Shown one piece after another: positions 1 through 10,808 of a stretch of DNA of 64,000 nt. Where the stretch lies: contig OY759265.1 of NCBI GenBank assembly GCA_963662155.1, forward strand, positions 39,624,405 through 39,688,404, written 5' to 3'. Position numbers and translations under genes: made by a program. Below the pieces are notes generated by a model that saw nothing but the letters and a program-made list of their open reading frames with translations, searched no databases and was not told the origin of the DNA. Positions within the stretch are counted from its first letter, which is position 1. Every line of letters begins with the position of its first letter. The DNA comes from Lamellibrachia columna (lineage: Eukaryota; Annelida; Polychaeta; Sabellida; Siboglinidae).

Positions 1-1424
1 CTATTCAATTTACACTGCGCGTCGCCACTAGACTCTAGACTAGAGCAGCGCCAACTATGGCTATGCTTGGCTATTAGCAGTAAACATATATGTTATAAAT
101 GTTTACCTATGTAATTGCCAGAAATGTAATCCGGTGCGCAGCAGAAGTGTCGCAGTCTGCAAATGTGCTATTTTCCCTGTTCAAAAATTATTGTTGGATG
201 GTGCAAAAAACCTTGAAAAGTGGACCGTCTAAATATCACTGGCACTTCGTACGTATGCTATGTCAACCAGGAAATGAAACAGTAGTTTATCTGAGTGAAA
301 CCATAATTGGCCAATGGCACAATCGTTTGGACTGGGAGGAAGGTGATTCATAGTCATATGCAGAAGTGGGGGACATATCATTATTTTACGTCCTCGTTGA
401 TGAAGTAAAATGCCAGTTATTTTGAGACGGTACCTCTTTTAACGGTTTGTTTAGTCTCGCATATCCGACTTGCTCGCCTTGTGAACTCGCCAAGAAGAGA
501 ATCTGGCAGAAGAGTCAGAGGTGTGGTCACGTTGTTACCCACGGCACTGGCACCAGTCCATTTTGTGTAGTCGTTCCCGTAAATCAGCAGCGTCATTATC
601 GAGATTCTGCACTAAACGTTTGTTGGCCTGATTTCACATTTCAGTCTGACAGATTGCACAAATGACCTAGCATGTGGTAGTGGACACTAGAGCCAGCGTA
701 TGGTAGTTGACCCAAGAGCCTGCACATGGTAGGGGACACTAGATATTATGTTTGATTCTTCACGAAATGATTCTAAAACGAAACGAGCAAATAATATAAC
801 TACGGGAGCGACTTTAAAGTTGGAATTCTATTGTTCCGACTGATGATTAATTAATATTTTCTTTGTCGGACACAACCCACGTGAATATGTGCCATCTATA
901 CTGAGAAACCACACAACCGGTCACAAAACAATAAGCAACCACAATCAAAATGACGTGACTAAATTGGTTTTATTTCTAAAATCGTGACATTTACAATCGC
1001 AACTGTGTGAATTCCTGATGCTGAAATGTACACAAATGAAGTTGATCAGCCCTGGAGCACACAGTAAAGAAACACCGGTATTTTCTGCAAGTTTTCACGC
1101 TCACACAAACATTGCTTCTGCAACATTTGAACTGCTTAGAAAATCTTAATCTATAATCATCTAAATCGGTCAAGTGCTTAGGCTTTCCCTGGTCCGACAA
1201 CTTCGGTAAGATTAAATATTCCATTCACATACAAAATAGTACCCATAAGGTGATGTACATACGAACTGACCCGCACTTGTCCTATCGAGTTGATCATAAT
1301 AAATATACCTGAATATCGAACAGGATAGGAAAGTGTAACAGGACATCGCTCTAAAAGTAATGCTGTATTTCCACATTATATTATTCAGCCGAAACGCCTG
1401 CACTCCACGTAGCAAGGTTCATTG
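1..1424 (+). repeat. Repeat A, copy 1 (truncated by window edge)
   Basis: This stretch matches 21566-22990 in the same orientation, 31940-33900 inverted, and 49550-51450 directly, at roughly 95% identity by eye. Like the left-arm copy it lacks a block of about 540 bp that the right-arm and fourth copies carry (33240-33785 and about 49620-50150). Short open frames here recur in the other copies but resemble no family I know. At 1424/1425 it switches abruptly into an LTR-retrotransposon remnant. The class of the repeat is unknown. Confidence 0.8.
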
Positions 1425-2205
<781 letters not shown>

Positions 2206-2818
2206 ACTGTGCTGCCTAGTTCAACAACCCCCTAAGTCAATATTTGTAATAAGGGAGAAAAACGCATTAAAAATTTGAACAGTATATTCCACGGTTAACG
2301 TGCTTCGTATATCAAAAAAAAAAAAAAAAATTAACATTTTGCAGGTTATAGCTACCCAGTACCCAGTGAGTCTGTAAACATGGCTCTCCTTTCATCTTCA
2401 GAAATAGTTCCATAGTTGCATGTCGTGGTGGGTCTGTTAAGAGGTTGTTCACCCAGTGTATTTTGCCATTCAGGGCACCCAGTAAAACGAGGATAACAGG
2501 ACTTAGGTGCATGAAATCATTAATATTAGTATGTGGCAGCACAGATGGATAGTAGCGACACATGTTGATTAAATAAAACTAAATTAAACAAAATGGACTT
2601 AGGGGGTTGTTTAACTAGGCAGCACAAATGTGAACGATCCCTCAGTAATGAACCCGTACTTGATAATGACACAGCCATTGTTGGTCTTGTTACCTACACG
2701 ATCCAATCGACGTTCAAGGGCATGAGAGAAACAGGAAGTAAAATGGCACATAGAACAAGCTATTGTGTCGAAGACAGTTGACAACTTCCGGTATTTAGTG
2801 TTCGCTATTACGACCTAC
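2206..2818. other. Left-arm unique-type sequence with a fragment of a mobile-element protein
   Basis: This matches 40811-41393 inverted. A short minus-strand frame in about 2560-2330, clearer on the plus strand at 41090-41290, contains ISEDERRAMFTD followed by FWVLGSY. It resembles a small N-terminal module seen in uncharacterised transposon-encoded proteins, but I recognise it only loosely. A run of 16-17 A residues lies at 2314-2330. Nothing else is recognisable. Confidence 0.35.
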
Positions 2819-2909
2819 CTGAAGTACAGTGATCAACCAGAACAGTCAGTAAAGCCACCAGTACGACCAGCATCTTGCGAGGGCACGTAGGTCCAAGACG
2901 TCCCGCCAT
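2819..2909 (-). CDS. Signal-peptide exon 1 of a host gene (left-arm copy)
   Basis: From ATG 2909 the minus strand encodes 30 residues: a short basic N-terminus with Arg-Lys, the hydrophobic stretch MLVVLVALLTVLV, then DHCTS. A splice donor (G|GTAGGT) at 2819/2818 leaves phase 1. The exon and donor are duplicated exactly at 40720-40810, and a diverged relative lies at 59079-59145, where EGF-like and fucolectin exons follow. It therefore probably starts a secreted or type I membrane protein of that family. The next exons would lie leftwards, but the retrotransposon and repeat A follow, so this copy may be orphaned. Confidence 0.6.
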
Positions 2910-3863
2910 AGAAGCTAATGTAGTACGCTAATGACACTGTCGACACTACTGCTCCTACTGTGTTGTAGGCGGGACCGCGACCCAACAAGAACGGTCACCT
3001 GACCTGGTTCGCTTACTCCCTCACCCGCGGCGGCCCGCTGCGCGCACGTTATAAAAATATCGTTCAGTGATACCGGTTTGCTCATTAACGCACTTACTCA
3101 TACGGACAAACAATTGAACACATAAACAACGGTGGCATTTATCGGGTGTTACGTCGAGTCAACAATACCGTGGTGGCGTAGTGGCTAGTGCATCTAAAAC
3201 AATGCTAATGGAAGGTACATGAACTATAGATGGCCTGAAATAATTTTATTTAAATAAACATGAAAATTTGATATAAGAACATGCATATCTTCACAAAGAA
3301 TGAGAGATGATTTAATACAAAGACCCATTGTCTGGCTTACCTCGCTGAAATACTAGCAGTGTAACTACTAACAACCAAATTGTCAAATGTCTGACAGGAC
3401 GATCCACAAATAAATTGATGACAATCGTTACAATCAGGCGTAGGTTCACGGGCGTGGATTGCCCCAGAATGCTTAATTTAAAACACAGTGAAACATGGTA
3501 TCCGTAGCCCTTAGCCTGGGGAGCAGCGCCAAATGTTTGTCAAATCCTAGATCCGCCCTCGGGAATGTCGATAATAGTATCACTGCAGTGTTTCCCAACC
3601 TTGTTAATCTCATCGCCCCCTTTTGAAAGGTGTCTTAGTCCATCGCCTTCCTACTGGAAATGGCGGAAATCAGAAAATAAATAATTCATGGGAAACCACA
3701 GTTAAAGCGTCTTTCGACAAGGTTGGATGTCGAAAACGCTATCAGGAGCTGCAGCTTCTCCTCCCACAGCCGATGGTACTTTGTGAACGTGTCACCGCCG
3801 TTTTACAACGCCTAGTAACAACATTGTTCAGAATGTGTTTCTCTATCGCCGTCGTGCTAGTGC
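2910..3863. other. Upstream flank of the left-arm exon, no gene seen
   Basis: This matches 39794-40719 inverted. It contains a GC-rich stretch at about 2980-3050 with a TATAAAAAT on the plus strand at about 3050, possibly promoter-related. A degenerate tRNA-like segment lies at 3170-3235. The Polinton boundary falls where left-right homology stops, near 3857. Confidence 0.5.
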
Positions 3864-3968
3864 TTGGTCGTGCGCTTATTGCCACTAGGGGCGCCACCGT
3901 ATAATCCCCTATTATCGCTCAAATGAGCAGATTTTTGAGCACTTTCTGATTGGTCGAGAGCAGTTTCA

Positions 3969-4208
3969 CCACCAGGGGGCGCCACGAGGTAATCCCCTAT
4001 TATCGCTCATGAGACACTGTTTTGCGGTAATGTTATCACCAGAGGGCGCTACGGGTCAATTGTATCGACGGTTCTGATTCGTCGAGAGCCGTCACGTGAC
4101 CTATGACGTCACAGCTCTTTGTTTGCATGTCACGTGACCGTTCTAAGGAGGCTGCCATCTTGTTTTGGGGCCATGTTGTTTTGCGGTGATATTGTCGTCA
4201 GGGGGCGC
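3969..4208 (+). promoter_or_regulatory. CTCF-like motif array in left TIR
   Basis: On the plus strand, 3969-3982 reads CCACCAGGGGGCGC, a full match to the vertebrate CTCF core CCASYAGRKGGCRS. TCACCAGAGGGCGC at 4036-4049 matches 13 of 14 positions, and TCGTCAGGGGGCGC at 4195-4208 matches 11 of 14. Weaker relatives lie near 3882 and 4334. All point inward. CRE and E-box motifs (GTCACGTGAC near 4093, 4128 and 4253; TGACGTCA near 4105) lie between them. Motif matching is by eye; binding in this species is not known. Confidence 0.55.
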
Positions 4209-4445
4209 TGCTACGAGTCAAACGTATCGACGGTTCTGATGGGTCGAGAGCCGTCACGTGACTTACGACATCACAGCTCTTCGTCTTCGTGACCTCTCTA
4301 GGGAGGCTGCCATGTTGTTTTGCGATGATACGGTCACCAGGGGCTCGCCATCTTGTTTTGTTGCCATGTTGTTTTGATTACCAGACGGCACTGTGGGGCA
4401 AGGTCAAAGATCAAAGATCACCGACCTTTTGTACTTATACGATAG

Positions 4446-4523
4446 CCAGTTAGGGTTAGGGTTAGTAACCCTAATTCTGACGTCTGTAGTCAACCCTGAC
4501 CCTAACCCTAAAAGGACATGCAG
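4446..4523. repeat. Telomere-like TTAGGG repeats at inner edge of left TIR
   Basis: GTTAGGGTTAGGGTTAG is followed immediately by TAACCCTAA, then by CCCTGACCCTAACCCTAAA, so the hexamers are in inverted orientation to each other. The mirrored versions at 16484-16560 and 16606-16682 show this is a built-in part of the TIR. Confidence 0.8.
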
Positions 4524-4875
4524 GTTTCAGGTGAACCTGGGTGATACGGTCACCAAGAGGCGCTCTCCTGGGTGATACGATTGCCGGAGAGGGGTTTCGG
4601 GAGGGAACGAAGGGTCTGTTAGCAGCAGCGACGGTAGCGGCAGTGATCATTAACAGGGTCGTTAACAGGGTTCGAAGAGGCTAACGAGGAAACGAGGAAA
4701 TGAACACAACACGATGTCGTACGAGTGCACACGTATTTTATTGAACGACACAAACAGCATGACCATACAACGAGGGTAGCATGTAATATCGCTAAGACGA
4801 CTTACGGATGTTTACCATCACGCCAGAGGTCGCGAGCTTACGAGTGTTTACCACCGCGCCAGAGGCTCGAGAGTA

Positions 4876-4906
<31 letters not shown>

Positions 4907-5336
4907 GACGACTTACGGATGTTTACCATCACGCCAGAGGTCACGAGCTTACGAGTGTTTACCACCGCACCAGAGGCTCCAGAGTGACGACTTACGGATG
5001 TTTACTATCACGCCAGAGGTCGCGAGCTTACGAGTGTTTACCACCGCGCCAGAGGCTCGAGAGTGATGATGATGATGATGATGAGACGACTTACGGATGT
5101 TTACCATCACGCCAGAGGTCACGAGCTTACGAGTGTTTACCACCGCGTCAGAGGCTCGAGAGTGACGACTTACGGATGTTTACCATCACGCCAGAGGTCG
5201 CGAGCTTACGAGTGTTTACCACCGCGCCAGAGGCTCGAGAGTGACGACGATGATGATGAGACGACTTACGGATGTTTACCATCACGTCAGAGGTCGCGAG
5301 CTTACGAGTGTTTACCACCGCGCCAGAGGCTCGATC
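4524..5336. repeat. Subterminal tandem array of an about 80-bp unit with GAT-rich spacers
   Basis: Six copies of a unit beginning GACGACTTACGGATGTTTACC start near 4797, 4909, 4986, 5088, 5166 and 5262. Each contains two related half-units ending CGCCAGAGGTCGCGAG and CGCCAGAGGCTCGAGAG, and several are separated by (GAT)n. It lies between the left TIR and the protease gene. The Asp- and His-rich open frames through it are by-products. 4524-4796 shows no gene. Confidence 0.85.
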
Positions 5337-5812
5337 GATGTGCGATAGTACAGTCTACCTCGCCGCAACTGTTTAACCCAATCAAACACGCGGCAATCGT
5401 TAGCTACTAAATCGGTACCGAACAAGTTGATAAAAGTTCTCTTCGGAAAACCGTTACAACGAAACAATACATAAGCTATGCAATATTGTCCACACACGTT
5501 AGAAAGAGGACTCTGAAGTCTCTTGCTATTATGAGTCCACTCGGAACAATGTTCTTTCATGAAGGTGCGGAACGCAGCGTGTCGTGGCGGCAGACCGTAC
5601 GAGCAGAAGTAATCGCCGCGTCCGTCGGCGTCTAGGTACAGCGCTATCCAATGTTCGCCCGGTTCGTCACCGTCGTCGGTGTTGCACACGAAGGCCGCAG
5701 GCAGGATGCCGTCCGTCGTCGTCGTAGACAGTCCGTCTTTGGGTACGACACCGCGAAATATCGATCTGGTGCGCGGGTCCGTCGCCAGTAGTCTTGTCGA
5801 TCTGCAGAGTGT
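5312..5812 (-). pseudogene. Adenain-type cysteine protease (virion maturation protease)
   Basis: The frame 5689-5312 carries the adenain signature: GEHWIALYLD with the catalytic His, an acidic residue about 20 further on, and SNVCGQYCIAY with the oxyanion Gln and nucleophile Cys. In adenoviruses and Polintons this enzyme cleaves capsid precursors inside the particle. The N-terminal part reads in another frame from about 5812 to 5797, and then the main frame continues without an ATG. A frameshift near 5797 and loss of the start codon (ATA where a start would be expected, just after the capsid stop) are therefore likely. The C-terminus runs into the tandem array. The catalytic residues are intact. 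Confidence 0.75.
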
Positions 5813-5817
5813 CTATC

Positions 5818-7134
5818 TCAGTAGTCGTAGATGACGTTGCGGTTCTTGTCGATTTCCAGCACGGACTCGAATTCGGCGTAGGCGACGACGCTCACGGTGG
5901 TCAGCAGCGCGTTACGGAAATGCAGCTCTATGCGCAGGTTACCCTTTTGTACTAGATGGAAGCAGGGACCATCGCACTGATCGGGGGTCAGATCAAAACC
6001 GAAGAAGGTGTAGCCGTGTCGGAAGTCGCTGCGAGTCAGACCGTTCCCCTCGTCCTGCCAAATCTTGCCGGTCGAGGTGAACAGACTCATGTAGCTCCTG
6101 ACGAAGAGGTCGTCTTCGAAATTGGGCTGGAAAGGTTTGGAGGGTATCTGTCGTCCGTCCACGTACACTGCGGGGAAGTTAATGTCGTTGTTCTTGGCGT
6201 GAAACGGATTCTTATCGAACGCACCGTTGTACGCATCGTTATCGATGCAGCACAGCACCAGACGTTTCGGCAGGATGCCGAGGAACAGGTTCTCGTGCGT
6301 GTGCGACCGAGCGCCCGCGGGAATGGAGTACACCTTACAGTCGACGGATCGCATCGGATACTTGACCGTGCTCTTCTCGAGAGCCTTGATGTGAGCCATC
6401 TGTACGGTCGGATTCAGGGTGGCCTTCTTTGCGAACAAGGTGGCATTGACGATGGTGATCTTGTAATCGGGGTCGACTCCGCCAGCCATGAGTGCAAACG
6501 CAGGCTTACTGCGCACCAGACGTATCTTGACATCGACGCCGTTGATCAGGAATTTATCTTGCAGAAACAGATCCACGTGTAGACGACCCATCATATCGAC
6601 GACCCGACTCCGTAGAATGTTCGCTCGTCAAGCCACGAACCCTGCGTTAGCCGCGGGTCCGTCGTCTATCTCGACGGCGTCCATGCGAGTGGCCGTGTCC
6701 TTGTGCCACAGTTGACCCGTTAGTTGCGTGTCCTTGGCATCGGTGCCGTAACTCAGCAGCGTCTCTATGTAGGCACGGTACGCGTACGTGTTGGTCGAAG
6801 GGGTCACGAGCGTACCGTTCAGGAAGACGTAGACTTGACTGAACAGCGAATGCAGCCAGTTATTGACTGGTCCCACGGGAAGGGCCAAGAGGATATCGTC
6901 CCCGTTGGCTCGCGTCACCTTCACCTGCACGTGTAGCATCGTGTTGGCGAGATCTAGGTAATCGTCTCCCGATCCGGGTATCAGGAATTCTATTGGTCCA
7001 CCCGAGTCCAGAGAAGCCATGGGCTGATGTTCTACTATGCGACTGTCGATGATGCTGTTCTGAGTCGGGGGTACGGTAAAGAGATCCAGTTCGCTCTTGA
7101 CCCCCTCGCACGACTGTCTATGTACGAAAGTCAT
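5818..7134 (-). pseudogene. Double jelly-roll major capsid protein (F54H12.2-like), one in-frame TGA
   Basis: From ATG 7134 the frame runs 438 codons to the stop at 5818, interrupted only by TGA at 6630-6628. Before the stop lie SELDLFTVPPTQ, GPIEFLIPGSGDDYLDLAN and SLFSQVYVFLNG, hallmarks of the Polinton capsid family annotated in many invertebrates as F54H12.2-like. After it come DLFLQDKFLINGVDVKIRL and YEYMD-type capsid sequence to the end. The family forms the icosahedral shell as pseudo-hexameric trimers. The frame is the same on both sides, so one substitution explains the break. The start overlaps the end of the preceding small basic gene by 17 bases. Earlier codons to 7164 are open, but the ATG at 7134 best fits the family N-terminus. 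Confidence 0.85.
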
Positions 7135-7540
7135 AGTCGTCGTCATCGAATATGTCGGCTTCACGTTTCTTGAACGTCTGTCTCTTGCGCTGTCTCGTCG
7201 CTGTAGTGCCTCCTTTCTTTGCAGACGTGTGTTTTATACGTTTACGAGATCGCAGGCCAGGTATCAAGAGATCACGCAGCATAGTCTTGCCGGTATCCGT
7301 GACGCGTCGTTTGGCAGCACGTTTTATGCTCTGTCCAGACAAGACGTCGTCGGCGATGCGCACGCCGGTCTTCAACGCTCCCTTTCCCAAAGCCACTGCA
7401 CCTCTCTTGATGAGTGGCATGGCGCTGCGCAGCAGACCTCCGAACAGACTACCTAGTCCGTGACCCCGTTGGTACGGGGCACCGGCGAAGTAGGGTAGAG
7501 CACCACCCGCCTGACGCGCGTAATAGTCTTTGTAATTCAT
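7118..7540 (-). CDS. Small basic virion protein, pX/pVI-like
   Basis: An intact 140-residue frame from ATG 7540. The N-terminal third is Gly-rich with GSLFGGLLRSAMPLIKRGA, an amphipathic segment followed by ALGKGALKTGVRIADDVL. The rest is very basic (KRRVTDTGK, RSRKRIKHTSAKK) and the tail is acidic (DIFDDDDYDF). Proteins of this type sit between penton and capsid genes in Polintons and adintoviruses and have been compared with adenovirus core or lytic proteins (pX, pVI). A role in DNA condensation or membrane lysis is inference. It starts 2 bases after the penton stop and overlaps the capsid start. Confidence 0.65.
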   Translation of the reverse strand: MNYKDYYARQAGGALPYFAGAPYQRGHGLGSLFGGLLRSAMPLIKRGAVALGKGALKTGVRIADDVLSGQSIKRAAKRRVTDTGKTMLRDLLIPGLRSRKRIKHTSAKKGGTTATRQRKRQTFKKREADIFDDDDYDFRT

Positions 7541-7542
7541 CT

Positions 7543-8430
7543 TCAGAACAGTCCGGTCCTACGCCGTCGAAAATGAAGCGTCACCGTCACTCTACCGTAC
7601 TCGAATGGTACGCGTCGTCCGGTGTCGTTTCTTATATCCATCTCGATCGAGTGGAAGTGCGAGTACAACACAGGTACGTAGTGAATGTTAGTGAATCGAT
7701 CGGACACCGTGGCGCCGTGACTTCCGTTAATCGAGAGGGCTCGCAACAAAGGAGCGAGACTGTCACCGACTATGCGAGACTCCACGACGTCTGTATAGAC
7801 GTAGATGGTATCGAACCCTTGATCCATGTGCACCACGTTTTCGGCTTCTTTACGATAGGTGTACGAACCGTCGGGAGTATCTTCTGGTGGCAAAACAACA
7901 CTAGTCGACGGCATGAGACCGATGTTCGTTCCACCTAGTCTCGGGTAAACGTCCGTTCGTGTCATGTCTGCTGCTGGTGGACTGCTGACCACCGAAGGTT
8001 CGAATCCTAACATTCTTACCAGCGCGCTGTGGTAAGGTACAGTGAAGTCGGTGCTCGGTGTCATGTGCAACATCATTTTTTGAGTGATGGAACTGTAGCT
8101 CAATTTTGCCCGTGTCTTTTCCGTCCACATACGACGCAGTCCCTTGTTGACATGATTCATCAATGTCACAGGACCTTTGTAATATCCAGCACTTATCTTT
8201 GCACTCGGTATTCGACCCACAGGTTCGTGCTCGTTGAGGAAGAAGTAGTGGTCGTCCACTCCGATGTTGTACCAAGTATGTGGGTACTGTATCTCTGCCA
8301 ACCCACACTCCCACTCACCAGTCAGATCGATACGTTGAGGCAAGTCCGTGATGTAATGAGCCTACGTATTGTCGGGATACATCTTCATGGAAGCGTTGCT
8401 AGGCAGCGTCAGGTAGACATCATTCGTCAT
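7543..8430 (-). pseudogene. Penton (minor capsid) protein, one in-frame TAG near the N-terminus
   Basis: From ATG 8430 the frame opens with MTNDVYLTLPSNASMKMYP, meets TAG at codon 23 (8364-8362), then continues unbroken to 7543. Conserved penton-type pieces include GEWECGLAEIQYP, FDTIYVYTDVVESRIVGDS, APLLR, HYVPVL and a C-terminal FEYGRVTVTLHFRRR. In Polintons this single jelly-roll protein fills the vertices of the capsid. Only the one nonsense codon is seen. Neighbours are the small membrane protein upstream and the pX-like gene 2 bases downstream, as in related elements. Confidence 0.8.
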
Positions 8431-8458
8431 GACGTCTCAAACTACTCAACAGGGCCGT

Positions 8459-8695
8459 CTACAGATTAGAATTCTCGTGACCTGTCGTCAGGTTGTAAAT
8501 GCTTATCAGGATGACCGTGTACAAGACGACGACCTGACAAAGAAACATTATCTCCTCTCGAGGACACACGGTACCGAACAGATGCCAAGGAGTGCTGTCT
8601 TTCTCGCTCTGTGCGTCAGTGCTGTCCTCTTCTTCTATGACAGCGGTGGCGGCTACGGTAGCGGTGAAGTCCTCTGTCATCGACTCGTCTGTCAT
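8459..8695 (-). CDS. Small single-pass membrane protein of the Polinton
   Basis: An intact 78-residue frame from ATG 8695. It has an acidic N-terminal 40 residues, the motif CPREEIMFLCQ, and one hydrophobic segment VVVLYTVILISIYNLT. Its place just before the penton gene fits small membrane proteins found there in related elements; the function is unknown. A TATAAAG on the minus strand at 8735-8729, about 35 bases upstream of the ATG, could be its TATA box. Confidence 0.55.
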   Translation of the reverse strand: MTDESMTEDFTATVAATAVIEEEDSTDAQSEKDSTPWHLFGTVCPREEIMFLCQVVVLYTVILISIYNLTTGHENSNL

Positions 8696-8725
8696 CGTCC
8701 GAATGAAGTGACGACAGACGCGCGG

Positions 8726-9751
8726 CTAGACTTTATAGCGAACGAGAGCCTCGGCATCGACCCAGCTGTTGAACTTGGAGGGGTAACCGTACCATTTCAC
8801 CAAAATCTCCGTTCGTCTACCCACTTTGCGGCGCTGTAGTACGGATTCTACGCGGTGCACTTTATCGATGGGCACCGACACCTTCTGCAGCTCTGGTTCG
8901 TAGAAGGTGCCGTCCAGCACTTCGCCGAGATCGTCGATCAATCGGTACACGGGGGATCGGAGGGGTGAACCTCGTGTATGGTGAACATCTCTTCGCTCCA
9001 ATTCGCCATGTAGCCTTTTTCGAACAGTCTCTTGAACTTACTGATGCGCACGCGATTCGACACACGGAACTTGGGCACGCCCTTACCGTCGTGACCGTAC
9101 AGACGCTGCCAAACCTCTTCTTGATTCTTTGCATTCACCTGTGACGGAGTCATGCCGATGCTGCGGTGGTGGGTGTTGTTGTACGAGTGCACAAAGTCCT
9201 GAAGGACGTCGATGAATCGCCACGTCTGGTGTTTCGTGAAGTATCGCCACATACGCGTCTTCAACGTTCTATTGAAGTGGTGGATGCCGTACTTCTTCAA
9301 CAGAGCCTGAACGGTGAACGGACCGATTCAGAAATTCGAGTCCTTGATCTGTCTGCAACGTCTTTGGCCAGCCTTCGGTGAACGTGCTTTTCAGCGCCGT
9401 CACCAACGATGTCGCGGATTTGTTCTTTAGAGGAATGCACCAAGCCACTTTTGTGAAGACGTCGATCACCGTGAGGAGAAAGGTCATACCGTCGTTGTCG
9501 GTTTTCAAATTCGACAGGTCGACGAGATCGGCCTGTCACTGCTGACGTGGACCTCCCACGACGACGCGTCGTCTCCTGAAATGACGTCTCGCCGGTTTGT
9601 GTAGGGTATAGGCGTCCTGTTCCGACAACCATTCTTCGACGATTTTCCGCGGCACGCGCGTGACGCGTCGCAAGGCATCGACACCTCCGTAACTTGACAC
9701 CCTTTTCGGATCGAAGTAGACCCTCTTCAGTCGTTTATTCCTCGACGCCAT
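8726..9751 (-). pseudogene. Retrovirus-type integrase with chromodomain (F54H12.3-like), multiply broken
   Basis: The N-terminal part from ATG 9751 has SEQDAYTLHKPARRHFRRRR. An in-frame TGA at 9538-9536 stands within GGPRQQ-stop-QADL. The core follows with the first Asp (LLTVIDVFTKVAW) and second Asp (LQTDQGLEFLN). A frameshift lies near 9313. The text then runs KKYGIHHF directly into NRTLKTRMWRYF, with no Glu in the D-35-E interval, so the catalytic Glu appears deleted near 9272. A second frameshift lies near 8955. The C-terminal chromodomain follows (VHRVESVLQRRKV...ILVKWYGYP...FNSWV). Polinton integrases insert the element into host DNA; this one cannot be active. Confidence 0.85.
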
Positions 9752-9847
9752 TAAAATAGTTCCGATGCGTTGAATACGTAGCACGGGTCTTGACTTAAAG
9801 CAGAACAGACGCTACCACGACCACAACGATGACGAACGACTGAAAGT

Positions 9848-9970
9848 CTAGTGAAACCATATCTCAAATAGTATGATATATAGAGCGATAGTGTCGGCGA
9901 TCAAGTAAAGTCCACCGCAAAGTAGCGCAATGAAGACGGAACGGTACGCGTCGTGTGGATCGCTCGACAT
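9848..9970 (-). CDS. Tiny membrane protein between integrase and ATPase genes
   Basis: ATG 9970 opens a 40-residue frame ending at TAG 9850-9848. After SSDPHDAYR comes one long hydrophobic segment (VFIALLCGGLYLIADTIALY, then IILFEIWF). The length and single membrane span resemble the small uncharacterised proteins between larger Polinton genes. No function can be assigned, and chance is possible at this size. Confidence 0.4.
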   Translation of the reverse strand: MSSDPHDAYRSVFIALLCGGLYLIADTIALYIILFEIWFH

Positions 9971-10009
9971 CGCAGCGAACACTGTGCTATGGACAGGTAC
10001 CGCACCACC

Positions 10010-10614
10010 TTAAAAGTCTTCCCAACTAGTCAATGACTTCAAAGTCTTGTGTTTTTGTCGTCGTTCTGAGGGTGGAGTGGGCATGGAATGTTCCATTCGA
10101 CTACGTCGACGAGCGAGGGGTGTCCAACTGAGTGATCTCCGTGCAGCACCCGGATACATCTGACGAGCCAAGTGCGACATCTGCGATGCGTCACGAGGAT
10201 TCTTGAATACCACCATGTACTGAGAATTCAGACTGATGGTACGACTCTCCTTGTTTTTAAGGAACAGGTTCTGTACGAGATACAGCACGGACGTGTTCCT
10301 GTGATGACTTTTTTAGTGAACAAGGTCTTGACCCGTTCGTCCGTTTCCGCCATGAGATCGTCTATGACGATGAGGTTCCTCGTTGTCGAATCGAGCATGC
10401 TCGCACTCGGCAACCCTTCCTCGAATCGCACGTCGACTAAGTCCATCGTTGCGTAGGCCTCTTGCCATTCTCCGTAACACCAAGTGATCCGTTCGGGAGG
10501 TGGATCGATCATCGTAGCAGCGTGATGCAGCATACGTGTCACGAAAGTACTTTTACCACATCCCGTCGGTCCGGCGACGATGCACGTGAAAGGATGTTTC
10601 CACCGTACGTCCAT
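10010..10614 (-). pseudogene. A32-like genome-packaging ATPase, frameshifted
   Basis: From ATG 10614: Walker A GPTGCGKST at residues 15-23, Walker B NLIVIDDLM near 80-88, and ERITWCYGEWQEAY between. This is the FtsK/HerA-type ATPase that pumps DNA into capsids in Polintons and related viruses. The frame shifts near 10307-10313, at a run of A/T. The continuation reads in 10300-10010 with VLYLVQNLFLKNKESRTISLN, MVVFKNPRDASQMSHLARQ and MYPG, typical of the family C-terminal half. After that the text diverges from what I expect of the family, and a second shift is possible. A TATA element lies at 10664-10684. Confidence 0.8.
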
Positions 10615-10663
10615 GGTCGCTTATGAAAGACGACCAGTGTACATCGCCTTTTCTACACGTCCT

Positions 10664-10684
10664 GTTTATATAGTCTGTCGCTAC
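10664..10684 (-). promoter_or_regulatory. TATA core promoter of the ATPase gene
   Basis: On the minus strand this reads GTAGCGACAGACTATATAA followed by AC, about 50 bases upstream of the ATPase ATG. It matches the element upstream of the polymerase (15624-15644) at 19 of 21 positions, while the DNA around both is otherwise unrelated. Confidence 0.6.
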
Positions 10685-10808
10685 AACTACTGATGACGCG
10701 CTTTCCGAGTACAACAGTCGTTTTAGATGTAGGATGCATAGACAACACAGCAGGTGAAAATGTTCTTTGAAAGTTCGGGATCGTAACTCCAGCGGAATTC
10801 GGGAACTC

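Larger units (their letters stand above)
3864..4523 (+). repeat. Polinton left terminal inverted repeat
   Basis: About 660 bp is nearly identical to the reverse complement of 16470-17414. It begins near TTGGTCGTGCGC and ends at AAAAGGACATGCAG. It contains blocks alternating CTCF-like, CRE (TGACGTCA) and E-box (GTCACGTGAC) motifs, repeated CATCTTGTTTTG/CATGTTGTTTTG words, and telomere-like repeats at its inner edge. It is shorter than the right repeat, mostly because telomere-like and cassette copies are fewer. Confidence 0.85.

Noticed and set aside
3168..3240. tRNA-like segment (GTGGCGTAGTGGCTAGTGCAT)
   Set aside because: It has a B-box-like start resemblance only, and I cannot fold a full cloverleaf; at best it is an old tRNA-derived SINE scrap.
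4725..5410. Open frames with Asp, Met or His runs and repeated CLPSRQRSRAYE-type segments
   Set aside because: They arise from the 80-bp tandem array with GAT spacers and lack start context; the real gene here is the minus-strand protease.
5956..6582. Plus-strand 208-codon frame opposite the capsid gene, and similar plus-strand frames over the Polinton
   Set aside because: Antisense shadows; the minus-strand frames carry recognisable conserved motifs.
6628..8364. Stop-codon recoding as an explanation for in-frame TGA and TAG in capsid and penton
   Set aside because: Different stop codons, frameshifts and the missing integrase Glu elsewhere in the element point to decay, not readthrough.
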